From: Sphaerisporangium sp.
GTDB taxonomy: Bacteria; Actinomycetota; Actinomycetes; Streptosporangiales; Streptosporangiaceae
Assembly (NCBI GenBank): GCA_025964675.1
Contig: JAOPYI010000241.1
Location: 1-56,165 of the forward strand
Length of the DNA: 56,165 nt
Direction of reading: 5' to 3'
Made by a program: the position numbers and the translations under genes. Every line of letters begins with the position of its first letter. Position 1 is the stretch's first letter. Under the pieces are notes generated by a model. The model had not been told where the DNA came from, made no database searches, and saw nothing but the letters and a program-made list of their open reading frames with translations. Of this stretch, positions 1-9,253 are shown piece after piece.

Positions 1-2
1 AG

Positions 3-116
3 CGCAAGGACGTCCAGGAGAAGCGCGCCTACCGCGCCAAGCACAACAGGGAGAGCATCGACGGCCTCCCGGGGCTGACCGCCGACGAGACCGACCCCGT
101 CAGCCACCACTCCTGA
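3..116 (+). CDS. C-terminal end of an unidentified protein (partial)
   Basis: An open frame enters from the left edge and stops with TGA at 114-116. Only the last 37 residues are visible. They are hydrophilic and charged, with a basic first half and an acidic/His-rich end (DETDPVSHHS). No domain can be assigned from this tail. A strong inverted repeat follows 10 bases after the stop, which supports this being the true 3' end of a gene. Confidence 0.6.
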   Translation, partial: RKDVQEKRAYRAKHNRESIDGLPGLTADETDPVSHHS

Positions 117-125
117 AGACCACCG

Positions 126-172
126 GGTACGGCTCGCGCCGCAGGCAGGAAAGACCCGGCGCGAGCCCTACC
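126..172. terminator. Bidirectional hairpin terminator between convergent genes
   Basis: Positions 131-141 and 157-167 form a perfect 11-bp GC-rich stem around a 15-base loop. Four more pairs (126-129 with 169-172) extend it after one C/C mismatch. It lies between the plus-strand gene ending at 116 and htpX ending at 266, so it can serve both. There is no clear T-run, as is common in actinomycetes. Confidence 0.75.
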
Positions 173-265
173 ACCGTCGCGACGTTCACCGGAGGCGACT
201 AACTACGTCCCGGCATGTAGCCGCCGAGCGTGTGAGTCGGCTGCCGAGCGCTCACCAAACGTGGG

Positions 266-1120
266 TCAGCGGCGGTAGCCGGCCATGCGCTCCAAGCGGG
301 CGACGCGGGCGGCCGTGGACGGATGGGTCGAGAACAATCTGCCGACCCCGGCCCCGCGGAACGGGTTGGCGATCATCAGGTGGGATGCTGAGGTCAGGCG
401 GCTCTCCTCGGGCAGCGGCAACCTGCGCGCGCCCAGCTCTATCTTGCGCAGCGCCGAGGCGAGCCCCAGCGGGTCACCGGTCAGCATGGCGCCCGACTCG
501 TCGGCCTGGAACTCCCGGGACCGGGTGATCGCCATCTGGATCATCCCGGCGGCCAGCGGGCCGAGGATCATCATCAGCAGCGCGCCGATGAACCCGGGGC
601 CCTCGTCGTCGTCCCCAGAGCCGCTGAAGAAGACCGCGATGTAACTGCAGTACGTGATGATCGTGGCGAGCGCCGCCGCGACCGAGGAGATCAGGATGTC
701 GCGGTTGTAGACGTGCGACAGCTCGTGGGCGATCACGCCCCTGAGCTCGCGCTCGCTCAGGATCTGCAGGATGCCGTAGGTGACGCAGATCGACGCCCGG
801 CGAGGGTGGCGGCCGGTGGCGAAGGCGTTGGGCTGCATGGTAGGCGAGATGTAGAGCCTGGGCATGGGCTGCCGGGCGTCCGTCGAGAGCTCGCGCACGA
901 TGCGGTACAGCTCGGGCTGCTCGACCTCGCCGACCGGCCGTGCCCGCATGGCCGACAGGGCGATGCGGTCGGAGAAGAAGTAGGCGATGCCGCTCGTCAG
1001 CAGAGCGACGACGACGGCGAGTTGCATACCCCGGCCGCCTCCAAGCCATGCTCCCGCCGCGAGGATCAGAGTGGAAAGCGAGCCGAGAAGGACGGCGGTA
1101 CGCAGGCCGTTGTTGTGCAC
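266..1120 (-). CDS. htpX: HtpX-type membrane zinc metalloprotease (M48)
   Basis: Integral-membrane M48 endopeptidase that degrades misfolded membrane proteins. Two hydrophobic segments (about residues 8-28 and 32-50) precede the zinc motif HELSH at residues 132-136. A downstream REFQADE segment supplies the third ligand, and two more membrane segments lie between them. I start it at GTG 1120, which has GAGGGGGAAGG just upstream and gives the usual family beginning (HNNGLRTAVLLG) and a length of 284 residues. An upstream ATG at 1192 would add 24 hydrophilic residues that look non-coding. It follows nuoN by about 100 bases on the same strand and may be co-transcribed with the nuo genes. A role in quality control of the membrane arm is inference. 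Confidence 0.93.
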   Translation of the reverse strand: MHNNGLRTAVLLGSLSTLILAAGAWLGGGRGMQLAVVVALLTSGIAYFFSDRIALSAMRARPVGEVEQPELYRIVRELSTDARQPMPRLYISPTMQPNAFATGRHPRRASICVTYGILQILSERELRGVIAHELSHVYNRDILISSVAAALATIITYCSYIAVFFSGSGDDDEGPGFIGALLMMILGPLAAGMIQMAITRSREFQADESGAMLTGDPLGLASALRKIELGARRLPLPEESRLTSASHLMIANPFRGAGVGRLFSTHPSTAARVARLERMAGYRR

Positions 1121-1216
1121 GCCTTCCCCCTCTCGGATGGTGCGCTCTTCCCTGGCAACGTTCGCGGCCTGCCGAAACGTTCCCACCTGCATGGTCAGGC
1201 ACGGCGGGCGCGCGCG

Positions 1217-2737
1217 TCAGCCGGCGGCGGAGAGGACCAGTTGCGGCGCGATGGAGAAGGCAACGGAGACCACCAGCGCCACCGCGACGGCGATGGCGAC
1301 CGGCCGCGAGGGCGTACGGGCGGCGCTCGGCCCAGCCGCCGGCACGGGGGCGAAAAGGCGTGCGGTCCAGGCGATGTAGTAGTAGAGCGCGATCACCGTG
1401 TTGACCGCCATGACGACGGCCAGCCAGGCGCCGCCCCCCTGGACGATCTCCCGGAAGACGACGATCTTGGCGAACAGCCCGGCGAGTCCCGGCGGCAGGC
1501 CGGCCAGGCAGATGAGGAAGAACGCGAGCGCGAGCGCGGCGGCGGGGTTGTGGAACGCCAGCCCCCGGTAGTCGTCCAGCTCGTTCCGGGCCTTCGTACG
1601 GCTCACGAGCATCACCACGGCGAACGCGCCGACGTTCATCGCCGCGTAGATCGCCAGGTACGCGATGGAGGCCGCCGCGGCTGACTTCCCCGCCACTCCC
1701 AGCGGAGCGAGGATGTATCCGGACTGGGCGACCGACGACCACGCCAGCAGCCGTACGGCATGCCGTTGCCGGAGCGCCAGCAGGTTGCCCACGGTCATCG
1801 TGAGCGCGGCGAGCACCGCCACGATCGGCGCCCAGAGCCGTGCCTGGCCCGCCAGCGCGATAGTCAGCACGACGATCAGACCGGCGAATCCCGCGGCCTT
1901 GGAGATGACGGACAGCAGCGCCGCCACGGGGACGGGAGCGCCCTGGTAGACGTCCCCGGCCCAGAAGTGGAACGGGACGGCGGCCACCTTGAACGCGAAC
2001 CCGGCCAGCACCAGCACGATGGCGACCGTGAGGACCCCACTCGGCACGCCGGCGGGCCCGCCGGCCAGAGTCTGGGCGAGCACGTCCGCGACGGGTGGCG
2101 TGCCGCCCAGCCGGGCAGCGATGCGGTCGAGATAGACGGAGCCGGTCAGGCCGTACAGGAGCGAGACGCCGAAGAGCATGACGGCCGTGGAGATGACCGA
2201 GACGAGGAACAGCTTGATCGCCGCCTCCGAGGCCCGGGCGTCGTACCGCTTCAGGGCCGTCAGCGCGAAGACCGGGAGCGAGACCAGCTCGAGCGCGACC
2301 ACCAGCATGATGAGATCGCGGGAAGCGGGAAGGGTGACGGCGCCGGTCAGCGTGCACAGCAGCAGGAAGTACCACTCGCCAGTGGGGATCCCGCCTTCGG
2401 CGAGCTGGGCCCACGAGAGGAGCACCACCACGATCGCGGCGGCCAGCACGACGCCGCCGAAGACGAGCGTGAGGTCGTCCACGACGAAGGAGCACGACGC
2501 CCGCCCGACGCCGCCGAGGTCCGCCGGGACGCAGAAGGTACGGAGCGCGGTCCCCCGTACGGCCTGCGCCACGACGGCGGCCAGCGCGGCGAGCACGCCG
2601 GCCAGCGTGACGAGGCCCAGGAGCGAGCGCGTGCGGGGCGTACGCGGGAGGAACGCGTCGAGCAGCAGCACCAGCCCGGCCACCAGCGCCAGGATCAGGG
2701 GTGGCGCGATGGCCGCGTAGTCGATCGACTGGATCAT
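1217..2737 (-). CDS. nuoN: NADH-quinone oxidoreductase subunit N
   Basis: Antiporter-like proton-pumping subunit of the complex I membrane arm, 506 residues with about 14 predicted membrane helices. The conserved features are present: a helix-5 glutamate in VVALELVSLPVF and the lysine segment KVAAVPFHFWAGDVYQGAP, followed by a second lysine in SVISKAAGF. The ATG at 2737 overlaps the nuoM stop by 4 bp, so translation is coupled. It is last in the nuoI-J-K-L-M-N run. Pumping residues look intact, so this is not a decayed copy. Confidence 0.96.
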   Translation of the reverse strand: MIQSIDYAAIAPPLILALVAGLVLLLDAFLPRTPRTRSLLGLVTLAGVLAALAAVVAQAVRGTALRTFCVPADLGGVGRASCSFVVDDLTLVFGGVVLAAAIVVVLLSWAQLAEGGIPTGEWYFLLLCTLTGAVTLPASRDLIMLVVALELVSLPVFALTALKRYDARASEAAIKLFLVSVISTAVMLFGVSLLYGLTGSVYLDRIAARLGGTPPVADVLAQTLAGGPAGVPSGVLTVAIVLVLAGFAFKVAAVPFHFWAGDVYQGAPVPVAALLSVISKAAGFAGLIVVLTIALAGQARLWAPIVAVLAALTMTVGNLLALRQRHAVRLLAWSSVAQSGYILAPLGVAGKSAAAASIAYLAIYAAMNVGAFAVVMLVSRTKARNELDDYRGLAFHNPAAALALAFFLICLAGLPPGLAGLFAKIVVFREIVQGGGAWLAVVMAVNTVIALYYYIAWTARLFAPVPAAGPSAARTPSRPVAIAVAVALVVSVAFSIAPQLVLSAAG

Positions 2738-4254
2738 GGGGCCCCCAGGAAGGCCTGTACCGCCGGATCGGTCACGGCCAGTAGCGCCTTGGGCCAGAGC
2801 CCCAGCGCCACTGTGAGGACGATCAAGGGGGTCCAGGCGGCCAGCTCGTACGGGGTCACGTCGCGCTCCGTCGGGATGACAAGCGAAGGGGCGGGTTCCT
2901 CCGGCCTGCCGTGGGTGACGCGGGAGAGCATGAGAAGGAAGTACGCGGCGGTCAGCACGGTTCCGATGCCGCCGACGGCCATGAAGACGAGGAACAGCGG
3001 CCGGGACAGGCCGGGAGCCGGGTGGAAGGCGCCGAGCAACGCGAGCATCTCACCCCAGAACCCCGCCAGACCGGGCAGGCCGAGCGAGGCGACGCACGCG
3101 AACGTCAGCAGCGATCCCAGGTAGGGCAGGCGGGCCAGCATGCCTCCTCCGAGCCGGGGCATCTCCGCCGTGCCATACCGCTCCTTGATCGCCCCCGCGA
3201 TGAAGAAAAGCAGGCCAGTGATCAGACCGTGGGCGACATTTCCGAATAGAGCCGCATTCATCCCGACAGGCGTCAGCGTCGCCAGGCCCAGCAGTACGAA
3301 CCCCATGTGGCCGACGGAGGAGTACGCGATCATGCGCTTGAGGTCGCGCTGGGCCAGGCAGGCCAGCGAGCCGTACATGATGCCCACGACGGCGAAGGCG
3401 CCCAGCCAGGGAGCGAGCGCCGCGGCCCCCTCGGGAAGCACGGGAACGGCGATGCGCGCGAAGCCGTACGTGCCCATCTTGAGCAGCACGCCCGCGAGCA
3501 GCACCGAACCGACGGTCGGAGCCTCGGTGTGGGCGGCGGGGAGCCACGTGTGAAGCGGCCACATCGGCGCCTTGACGGCCAGGCCGAGCCCCACCGCGAG
3601 GAACGCCACGATTTGCACCGCGCGGGGCATCCCCGCGCCGTGCGCGTGGGCCAGCCGGACCATGTCCAGCGTGCCGGTGTGAGCCCAGATCAGGAGCAGG
3701 CCGAGGAGCAGTACGGCCGAGCCCAGCAGCGTGTAGAGGATGAACTTGACCGCCGCGGCCCTGCGCTCCCCGCCGCCCCAGACGGCGATCACGAAGTACA
3801 TCGGGATCAGCACGATCTCGAAGAAGACGAAGAACAGCAGCAGGTCGAGCGCGAGGAACGTCCCGATCATGCCGACCTCGAGCACCAGCAGCGTGAAGAC
3901 CAGCGCCCGGAACCTGCCGCCCTCCGGCTTGTGACGCACGAGGTACAGGAAGCAGAGGAACGTCAGCAGCGCGGTGAGGACCACGAGCGGAAGCGATATC
4001 CCGTCCACACCCAGGTGGAACCGGAGGTCCAGCCCGGGGACCCACGCCCGGTCGACCTCGAGCTGTGTCCGCGCGGCGTGGCCGTAGTCGAACAAGACCG
4101 CCAGCACGAGGGCCAGCACCAGCGTGAGACCGGATACGACGGGGCCGTACCACTGGAGGAACTGCCCTTGGCGACTCGAAGGTCGCCTGAACGGTATGAG
4201 GATGGCCGCGCCCGCCAGCGGGACGGCGAGAAGCCCGATCACCATCGCGCTCAT
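2734..4254 (-). CDS. nuoM: NADH-quinone oxidoreductase subunit M
   Basis: Second antiporter-like subunit, 506 residues, about 14 membrane helices. The key glutamate lies in FFEIVLIPMYFVIAVWG and the key lysine in KAPMWPLHTWLPAAHTEAPT, both typical of NuoM. The start ATG at 4254 overlaps the nuoL stop by 4 bp, and its own stop overlaps the nuoN start by 4 bp. Membrane arm, proton translocation. Confidence 0.96.
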   Translation of the reverse strand: MSAMVIGLLAVPLAGAAILIPFRRPSSRQGQFLQWYGPVVSGLTLVLALVLAVLFDYGHAARTQLEVDRAWVPGLDLRFHLGVDGISLPLVVLTALLTFLCFLYLVRHKPEGGRFRALVFTLLVLEVGMIGTFLALDLLLFFVFFEIVLIPMYFVIAVWGGGERRAAAVKFILYTLLGSAVLLLGLLLIWAHTGTLDMVRLAHAHGAGMPRAVQIVAFLAVGLGLAVKAPMWPLHTWLPAAHTEAPTVGSVLLAGVLLKMGTYGFARIAVPVLPEGAAALAPWLGAFAVVGIMYGSLACLAQRDLKRMIAYSSVGHMGFVLLGLATLTPVGMNAALFGNVAHGLITGLLFFIAGAIKERYGTAEMPRLGGGMLARLPYLGSLLTFACVASLGLPGLAGFWGEMLALLGAFHPAPGLSRPLFLVFMAVGGIGTVLTAAYFLLMLSRVTHGRPEEPAPSLVIPTERDVTPYELAAWTPLIVLTVALGLWPKALLAVTDPAVQAFLGAP

Positions 4255-6206
4255 CCCAGCACCACCGCCCCGACGGCGATGATCAGCACGCCGGCGAGTA
4301 CGCCCGTCAGGTACAGCTGGGCGTTGCCGGTCTGCAGGCGGCGCAGGAGCCCCGATGCCCCGACCGCGAGGCTGCCGGAGCCGCGTACCGCGCCGTCCAC
4401 GACCGTGTCATCCGTACGGGCCACCACTCGTGCCAGCCACAGGACCGGTGCGACGAAGAGCCGGGAGTACACCGCGTCCACGTGGAACGCCTGCCGGCAG
4501 GGCACCTGGAACGGCCCGAGCACGCGGGCCGGGTCGGCCGCCGGATCGGCTCGCCAGGCCGCGTACACGACACCCGCGCCGAGGAGTGCCACCAGCAGGC
4601 TGACCGCCGCTGTCGACCATTCCAGCGTGCCCGCCCCGGCGAAGCCGAGAAGCAGCGCGGGAACGGCCAGCACGCCTATGGGCCACAGCATCGACGCCGG
4701 AGCCTCACGGCCGTCCCAGACGTGGGCCACCCCCGGCTCGGGCTCGGGCAGCGCGACGCTGTGGACCCGGCTCTCCCCGAAGAACGTCCGGAGCCATGCG
4801 CGGGTGGCGTACGCGCCGGTGACGGCGACGGTGAGCAGCGCGCAGCCGTACAGGAGCCAGGCGGCGGCGTCGGTCAGCGGCCCCGGCCCGGCCGCCGCGT
4901 GCTCGATCGCGGCCAGCACGGCGTCCTTGCTGAAGAACCCGCTGGCCGGAGGCAGCCCCACCAGGGCGGCGAACCCGATGGTCATGGCAGGGAAGGTGAT
5001 CGTCATGGATCGCCGGAGCCCGCCCATGTCGCTCATGAGGTTCGAGCCGACGGCGTGGATCACGGCGCCCGCGCACAGGAAGAGCAGCGCCTTGAACGCC
5101 CCGTGCGTGATCAGGTGGAAGACCGCCGCCTCGTCGGACCCCGCGGCAAGGGCCCCGGCCATGTACGCGAGCTGGCTGATCGTCGAGTACGCGAGCACCC
5201 GTTTCAGGTCGTCCTGGGCCAGGGCCGCCAGCGCGGCGCCGAGCATCCCCAGCGAGGCGATCACCGCGAGCAGGTCCAGCGTGGGCCGGGCGCCGAGGAA
5301 GGCGGGGTAGAGACGGGCGACGACGAAGATGCCGGCGGCGACCATCGTGGCGGCGTGGATGAGCGCGCTGATCGGCGTGGGGCCCGCCATCGCGTCCGGC
5401 AGCCAGGTGTGCAGGGGCACCTGAGCGCTCTTGCCAGCGACTCCAAGGAGCAGCAGCATCGTCGCGGCCACCAGGGTGCCGGTGGACATCTGCGGCACCT
5501 TCCCGATGACGTCGTCGATACGGAAGCTTCCGGCGGCGAACCCGAGCGTGAAGATTCCGAACAGGAAGCCGACGTCACCGATGCGCGTGACAAGGAACGC
5601 CTTGACCGCCGCACGCGAGTTCGCGCGGTCCTCCCACCAGTGGCCGATCAGGAGGTAGGAGCACAGGCCCATGATCTCCCAGCCCACGTAGAGCACCAGC
5701 AGGTCACCGGCGTACACGACGAGCAGCATGGCGCTGGTGAAGAGGCTGATGAAGGCGCTGTACGAGGGGTAGCGGGGCTCGTCCCGCATGTATCCGACGG
5801 AGTACACCTGTACGGCCAGCGCCACCACGGTCACAAGCACGGCGATGAGAGCGGCGAGGCCGTCCACCCTGAGGCCGGCCGTGATGGGGATCGAGCCGGT
5901 GCCGATCACCGACAGCGTGCCCTGGACGACGCCGGGCAGGCCTTGGCTCCAGAACGCGGAGCCGCCCCCGTAGGATGCCGCGCCACGCGGCAGTGCGCCG
6001 CCCGTCCAGAGGTACGCCACCATCCAGATCGCCAGCACGGTGGAGATCGCGGTAGGCAGGACGGCGATCCACGCCGCCCTCCGGTAGACGGCCGGGTCGA
6101 CCGTCCCGGGCGGGCGTCCGTCGTTCCACAGCCGGCGCGTCCCGAGCAGACCGGCCACCGCCGCCAGGAACGGCGACAGGACGACGATGACCGCCGCGGC
6201 GATCAT
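4251..6206 (-). CDS. nuoL: NADH-quinone oxidoreductase subunit L
   Basis: Distal antiporter-like subunit, 651 residues, with the long C-terminal lateral helix region expected of NuoL. Recognisable segments are [19 protein letters not shown] (glutamate), [20 protein letters not shown] (lysine) and [12 protein letters not shown]. It overlaps nuoK upstream and nuoM downstream by 4 bp each. The pumping residues are kept, so proton translocation is likely retained whatever the electron donor. Confidence 0.96.
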   Translation of the reverse strand: MIAAAVIVVLSPFLAAVAGLLGTRRLWNDGRPPGTVDPAVYRRAAWIAVLPTAISTVLAIWMVAYLWTGGALPRGAASYGGGSAFWSQGLPGVVQGTLSVIGTGSIPITAGLRVDGLAALIAVLVTVVALAVQVYSVGYMRDEPRYPSYSAFISLFTSAMLLVVYAGDLLVLYVGWEIMGLCSYLLIGHWWEDRANSRAAVKAFLVTRIGDVGFLFGIFTLGFAAGSFRIDDVIGKVPQMSTGTLVAATMLLLLGVAGKSAQVPLHTWLPDAMAGPTPISALIHAATMVAAGIFVVARLYPAFLGARPTLDLLAVIASLGMLGAALAALAQDDLKRVLAYSTISQLAYMAGALAAGSDEAAVFHLITHGAFKALLFLCAGAVIHAVGSNLMSDMGGLRRSMTITFPAMTIGFAALVGLPPASGFFSKDAVLAAIEHAAAGPGPLTDAAAWLLYGCALLTVAVTGAYATRAWLRTFFGESRVHSVALPEPEPGVAHVWDGREAPASMLWPIGVLAVPALLLGFAGAGTLEWSTAAVSLLVALLGAGVVYAAWRADPAADPARVLGPFQVPCRQAFHVDAVYSRLFVAPVLWLARVVARTDDTVVDGAVRGSGSLAVGASGLLRRLQTGNAQLYLTGVLAGVLIIAVGAVVLG

Positions 6207-6640
6207 GGCGCACCGTCCCTTGCCGGTACGGCTCCTTGTGGCCGCGCCATCGGACCGTCAGGCGAAGGACCGCCTGCCGGGGGATCACTTGGGGGGGCAT
6301 CTCCCGTCGCCGGGCCCTCTCCCCCTGGGTCGTCGGGCTCGGCGAGATCATGGAGGCGGTCGATCTCGACGGTCTGCCGGTTGCGGAACACCGCGAGGAC
6401 GATCGCCAGACCCACCCCCAGCTCGGCGGCGGCGATCACGATGACGAACAGGGTCAGCACCTGGCCGCCGTGGAGCCTGTCCCTGAGCCATACGTCGAAG
6501 GCGACGAGGTTGAGGTTGACCGCGTTGAGCATCAACTCCACCGACATCAGCACGAGGATCGTGTTGCGCCGGGCGAGCACGCCGTACACCCCGATGGAGA
6601 ACAGCAGCGCGGCGAGCACGGCGGGATAGACGACGTGCAC
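6203..6640 (-). CDS. nuoK: NADH-quinone oxidoreductase subunit K with extended C-terminal tail
   Basis: Small membrane subunit. The first ~100 residues are a normal NuoK with three helices and both conserved glutamates ([16 protein letters not shown] and [12 protein letters not shown]). About 45 extra residues follow, rich in Pro, Gly, Asp and Ala; the family is usually about 100 residues, so 145 is long. The ATG at 6640 follows the nuoJ stop by one base. The tail should face the cytoplasm or membrane edge; its function is unknown. NuoI and NuoC of this set also carry Pro-rich tails. Confidence 0.94.
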   Translation of the reverse strand: MHVVYPAVLAALLFSIGVYGVLARRNTILVLMSVELMLNAVNLNLVAFDVWLRDRLHGGQVLTLFVIVIAAAELGVGLAIVLAVFRNRQTVEIDRLHDLAEPDDPGGEGPATGDAPPSDPPAGGPSPDGPMARPQGAVPARDGAP

Positions 6641-6641
6641 G

Positions 6642-7181
6642 TCAGTCCTTCCCGCCGATGTCGGTACGGGAAAGCACGATCGCGCCGATCAGCGCGGCGA
6701 GCAGCAACACCGACAGCGCTTCGAAGGGCAGCACCCAGTTCCTGAAGATGCTCCTCCCGAGCGGTTCGGCCGCGCCCTCACCCGGCACCAGCGGGGTGTA
6801 GGCGGTGCGGAAGCCGTCGACCACGGTGGTGACGAGGACGGCCGCCGTCGCCACGGCGACCACCACGGCGGCCACCTTGTTACCGGAGTCCAGGTCGGCG
6901 GAGGGGCCGATCGGCGCGCGGGTCAGCATGATGCCGAAGAGCAGCAGCACGACGACTGCTCCGACGTAGATCAAAACCTGCACCCAGGCGACGAACTCGG
7001 CGGTGAGCACCAGGTAGCACCCCGCGAGAGCGCCGAACGAGACGACAAGCCACAGAGCGGCGTGCACGATCTGGCGGGTGGTGACGACCAGCAGCGCCGA
7101 CCCGGCAACCACCGCACCAAGCAGCAGGAAGACGATCTCCTGCGCGGTGGGCGGCCACAGGCCCGGCACCGCCGACGTCAC
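6642..7181 (-). CDS. nuoJ: NADH-quinone oxidoreductase subunit J
   Basis: Membrane subunit J, 179 residues, five hydrophobic segments. The start is GTG at 7181: it overlaps the nuoI stop as GTGA (4 bp) and gives the family-like beginning [21 protein letters not shown] longer frame that opens at 7520 would only translate nuoI out of frame. The conserved early helices ([20 protein letters not shown]) and the Tyr/Gly segment [17 protein letters not shown] are present. The protein ends in a hydrophobic helix followed by RTDIGGKD. Confidence 0.93.
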   Translation of the reverse strand: MTSAVPGLWPPTAQEIVFLLLGAVVAGSALLVVTTRQIVHAALWLVVSFGALAGCYLVLTAEFVAWVQVLIYVGAVVVLLLFGIMLTRAPIGPSADLDSGNKVAAVVVAVATAAVLVTTVVDGFRTAYTPLVPGEGAAEPLGRSIFRNWVLPFEALSVLLLAALIGAIVLSRTDIGGKD

Positions 7182-7936
7182 GACTCCTCCACCGATCCAG
7201 ACGACTCCGGCGGCTCCTCCCCGTCGCGTGGTCCCGTGCCCTCCGCGGGCGACCCGGGTGCTTGAGGAGGCTGCGTGCCTTCGGCTGGTCGGGGCTTCTT
7301 GGGCAGGGCGCCGGGAGGGCGGATGGCGCGCACGGCGGCGTGGGAGCTGTCGCCGGTGCGCGGCGTCTCCACCTGGCCGGACTTGCCCGGCCCGGGAGGC
7401 TCCGCCGGGCCACGAGCGGGGCCCGGGCGCTCGCGGGCCGGACGTGAGGCGGCGGCGACCTCCTTGGGCGGCTCGGCGTTCGGCTCGTGCGGGGGCGGGA
7501 CCGGGATGGTCTGGACCCATTCCCCCAGCCTGTCCTTCTCATGAAGGAGGTTGCGGATGTCGTACTCGGCGTACTCGAACTCGGGCGACCAGAACAGCGC
7601 GTCGAACGGGCAGACCTCGATGCAGATGCCGCAGTACATGCACAGCGAGAAGTCGATCGCGAACCGGTCGAGCACGTTGTGGGCACGCGGGCGTCCGCCC
7701 TCGGGAGCCGGTGCCGTCTCCTTGTGCGAGTCGATGAAGATGCACCAGTCGGGACACTCCCGGGCGCAGAGCATGCAAACCGTGCAGTTCTCCTCGACCA
7801 GGGCGATGACACCGCGACTACGAGGTGGCAGATCCGGCCGTACCTCTGGGTATTGCTGGGTGTCCGCCTTGCTCAGCATGTGGCGAAGGGTGACGGCCAG
7901 ACCCTTCGCCAGCCCTTCTCCTGGTATACGAGCCAC
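7178..7936 (-). CDS. nuoI: NADH-quinone oxidoreductase subunit I (two [4Fe-4S] clusters) with Pro-rich tail
   Basis: Peripheral-arm ferredoxin-like subunit that passes electrons toward cluster N2. Two cluster motifs are clear: [12 protein letters not shown] at residues 51-62 and [12 protein letters not shown] at 99-110. The core ends near residue 150. About 100 further residues are rich in Pro, Ala, Glu and Gly and should be disordered. The start is GTG 7936 with no convincing ribosome-binding site, so initiation deserves a check. This is the first gene of the nuoIJKLMN run and has a 160-bp divergent intergenic region of its own, unlike a continuous nuoH-nuoI arrangement. Confidence 0.93.
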   Translation of the reverse strand: MARIPGEGLAKGLAVTLRHMLSKADTQQYPEVRPDLPPRSRGVIALVEENCTVCMLCARECPDWCIFIDSHKETAPAPEGGRPRAHNVLDRFAIDFSLCMYCGICIEVCPFDALFWSPEFEYAEYDIRNLLHEKDRLGEWVQTIPVPPPHEPNAEPPKEVAAASRPARERPGPARGPAEPPGPGKSGQVETPRTGDSSHAAVRAIRPPGALPKKPRPAEGTQPPQAPGSPAEGTGPRDGEEPPESSGSVEES

Positions 7937-8083
7937 GGTTCAACATCATGGCGCACATGTGCCTCGCCGTGAATGCGAGGGCCCACGTCGTCTCCCGGTT
8001 TTCCACAATAATCACGACTTTTAGGGACTTTTCCGCCATGACATGTGGTCCTTGTGGCCGATGCGAGACGCTGGGGAAAGTCG

Positions 8084-8096
8084 TATTCTTCGCGTT
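8084..8096 (+). promoter_or_regulatory. Possible -10 element for a leaderless transcript
   Basis: TATTCT at 8084-8089 lies 7 bases before the ATG at 8097, and there is no ribosome-binding site at the usual distance. This is the spacing of actinobacterial leaderless promoters. A matching -35 box is not evident. Confidence 0.3.
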
Positions 8097-9140
8097 ATGC
8101 ACCCGACCGACGGCCACGGGGGCCCGGGATCGGGGCCACCGGGAGGCCCACCCCCTCAGCCCGGTGATCCGAACGGCCCGACCGCTCCACGACCCCGCCA
8201 GGCCGGTCGGCCGTTGCCCGGCCACACGCCACAGGCGCGGCCACCTCAGGACCAAGGGCGTCCCCCGTACGCGGGTCCGCCTCGCCCCGAGCACGGACGT
8301 CCCCCGTACGCGGCGCCGGACCCTCGGCGCGGCAGCGGGCCGTTCCTTCCGCCGAACCCCGACCAGCACGGTGTCCTGCCGTACAACCGGCCGGCGCCGG
8401 GCCCGTACAACCGGCCGGCGCCGGGCCCGTACGGCCGGCCGGGTGCGGGCAATCCTCACGGACATGTCCCCCAGCCGCCCTTCCCTCCCCGCGTCCCTCC
8501 GCCTCCGAACACCAGCGGCGCGGCGAGCATCCTCTGGGCCCTCGCACCGATCTTCACCTGTGGGGCCGCCACGCCGTTCACCATCGGTTACGCGGCGGCG
8601 AAGCTGCGAAGCACGATGCTCGGCCTCTCCGCGGCGATCTACGCCATCGGCATGTGCGTCTTCATCCTCAGTCTCGTGGACTCTGCCGGGGGACGCGAGT
8701 GGCTGCCTGTCCTCGGGATCCTGGGGTCGGCCGGTAGCTGGCTCGGGGGCACGATCCACTCGTTGATCATCCGAGACAAGGTCTTCGACCGCTCGGAATC
8801 CCCCAACGACCACGCCGTGGCCTACGCCCAGCACCGCCGCGAGCTCAGGCAGCAGGCTCGCGAGCTGGTGCAGCGCGACCCGGCGCTGGCGCGTGAGCTG
8901 CGCATCGGGCGCCCCGACCTTCCCCGCCAGTACGACGACGGTGGGCTGGTCGACATCAACCACGCACCCGTCGATGTGATCGCCGGCCTGCCCGGGATGA
9001 CCACCGAGCTCGCAGAACGCGTGGTGGAGGCCCGGACGAACGTCGGCAGCTTCATCTCGGCCGAGGACGTGTCGATCGCCGTGGACCTTCCCCCGCAGCT
9101 CACCGCCGAGCTGCTGGAGCTGACCATCTACCTCCCCTGA
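8097..9140 (+). CDS. Proline-rich membrane protein with C-terminal helix-hairpin-helix domain
   Basis: 347 residues in three parts. Residues 1-140 are disordered and rich in Pro/Gly/Arg, with short repeats (YNRPAPGP twice, RPPYAGP/RPPYAAP). Residues about 142-230 hold two or three hydrophobic segments (SILWALAPIFTCGAATPF and later) like small DUF4190-type membrane proteins. Residues about 283-347 form a ComEA-like helix-hairpin-helix unit (VDINHAPVDVIAGLPGM, then VGSFISAEDV). Such domains bind DNA non-specifically or mediate protein contacts; the function here is unknown. The ATG at 8097 is preferred because upstream residues look non-coding. It sits between the two halves of the nuo set and is transcribed away from nuoI. 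Confidence 0.8.
   Translation: MHPTDGHGGPGSGPPGGPPPQPGDPNGPTAPRPRQAGRPLPGHTPQARPPQDQGRPPYAGPPRPEHGRPPYAAPDPRRGSGPFLPPNPDQHGVLPYNRPAPGPYNRPAPGPYGRPGAGNPHGHVPQPPFPPRVPPPPNTSGAASILWALAPIFTCGAATPFTIGYAAAKLRSTMLGLSAAIYAIGMCVFILSLVDSAGGREWLPVLGILGSAGSWLGGTIHSLIIRDKVFDRSESPNDHAVAYAQHRRELRQQARELVQRDPALARELRIGRPDLPRQYDDGGLVDINHAPVDVIAGLPGMTTELAERVVEARTNVGSFISAEDVSIAVDLPPQLTAELLELTIYLP
8379..8450 (+). repeat. 24-bp tandem repeat inside the Pro-rich coding region
   Basis: Positions 8379-8402 and 8403-8426 are identical 24-bp units encoding PYNRPAPG; 8427-8450 is a third, diverged unit (PYGRPGAG). A different short repeat (CGTCCCCCGTACGCGG, twice) lies about 80-140 bases upstream in the same gene. Confidence 0.85.
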
Positions 9141-9253
9141 CCAGGCCGTACCCCTGAGCAGAGCACCTGGGTCATGCCGGCCGTCGTCTATCAACCAGGT
9201 TGGGCGCCGCCCGCGGGGCGACGGGCGGACTAGAGGGCAGCGGCGGAGGGCAT

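Noticed and set aside
1121-1192. N-terminal extension of HtpX to ATG 1192
   Set aside because: The extra 24 residues are hydrophilic and unlike the family, while GTG 1120 has a strong ribosome-binding site.
4482-6629. Long plus-strand open frame opposite nuoL and nuoK
   Set aside because: Antisense to well-conserved genes; composition (Arg, Gln, Gly, Asp) is that of a shadow frame in high-GC DNA.
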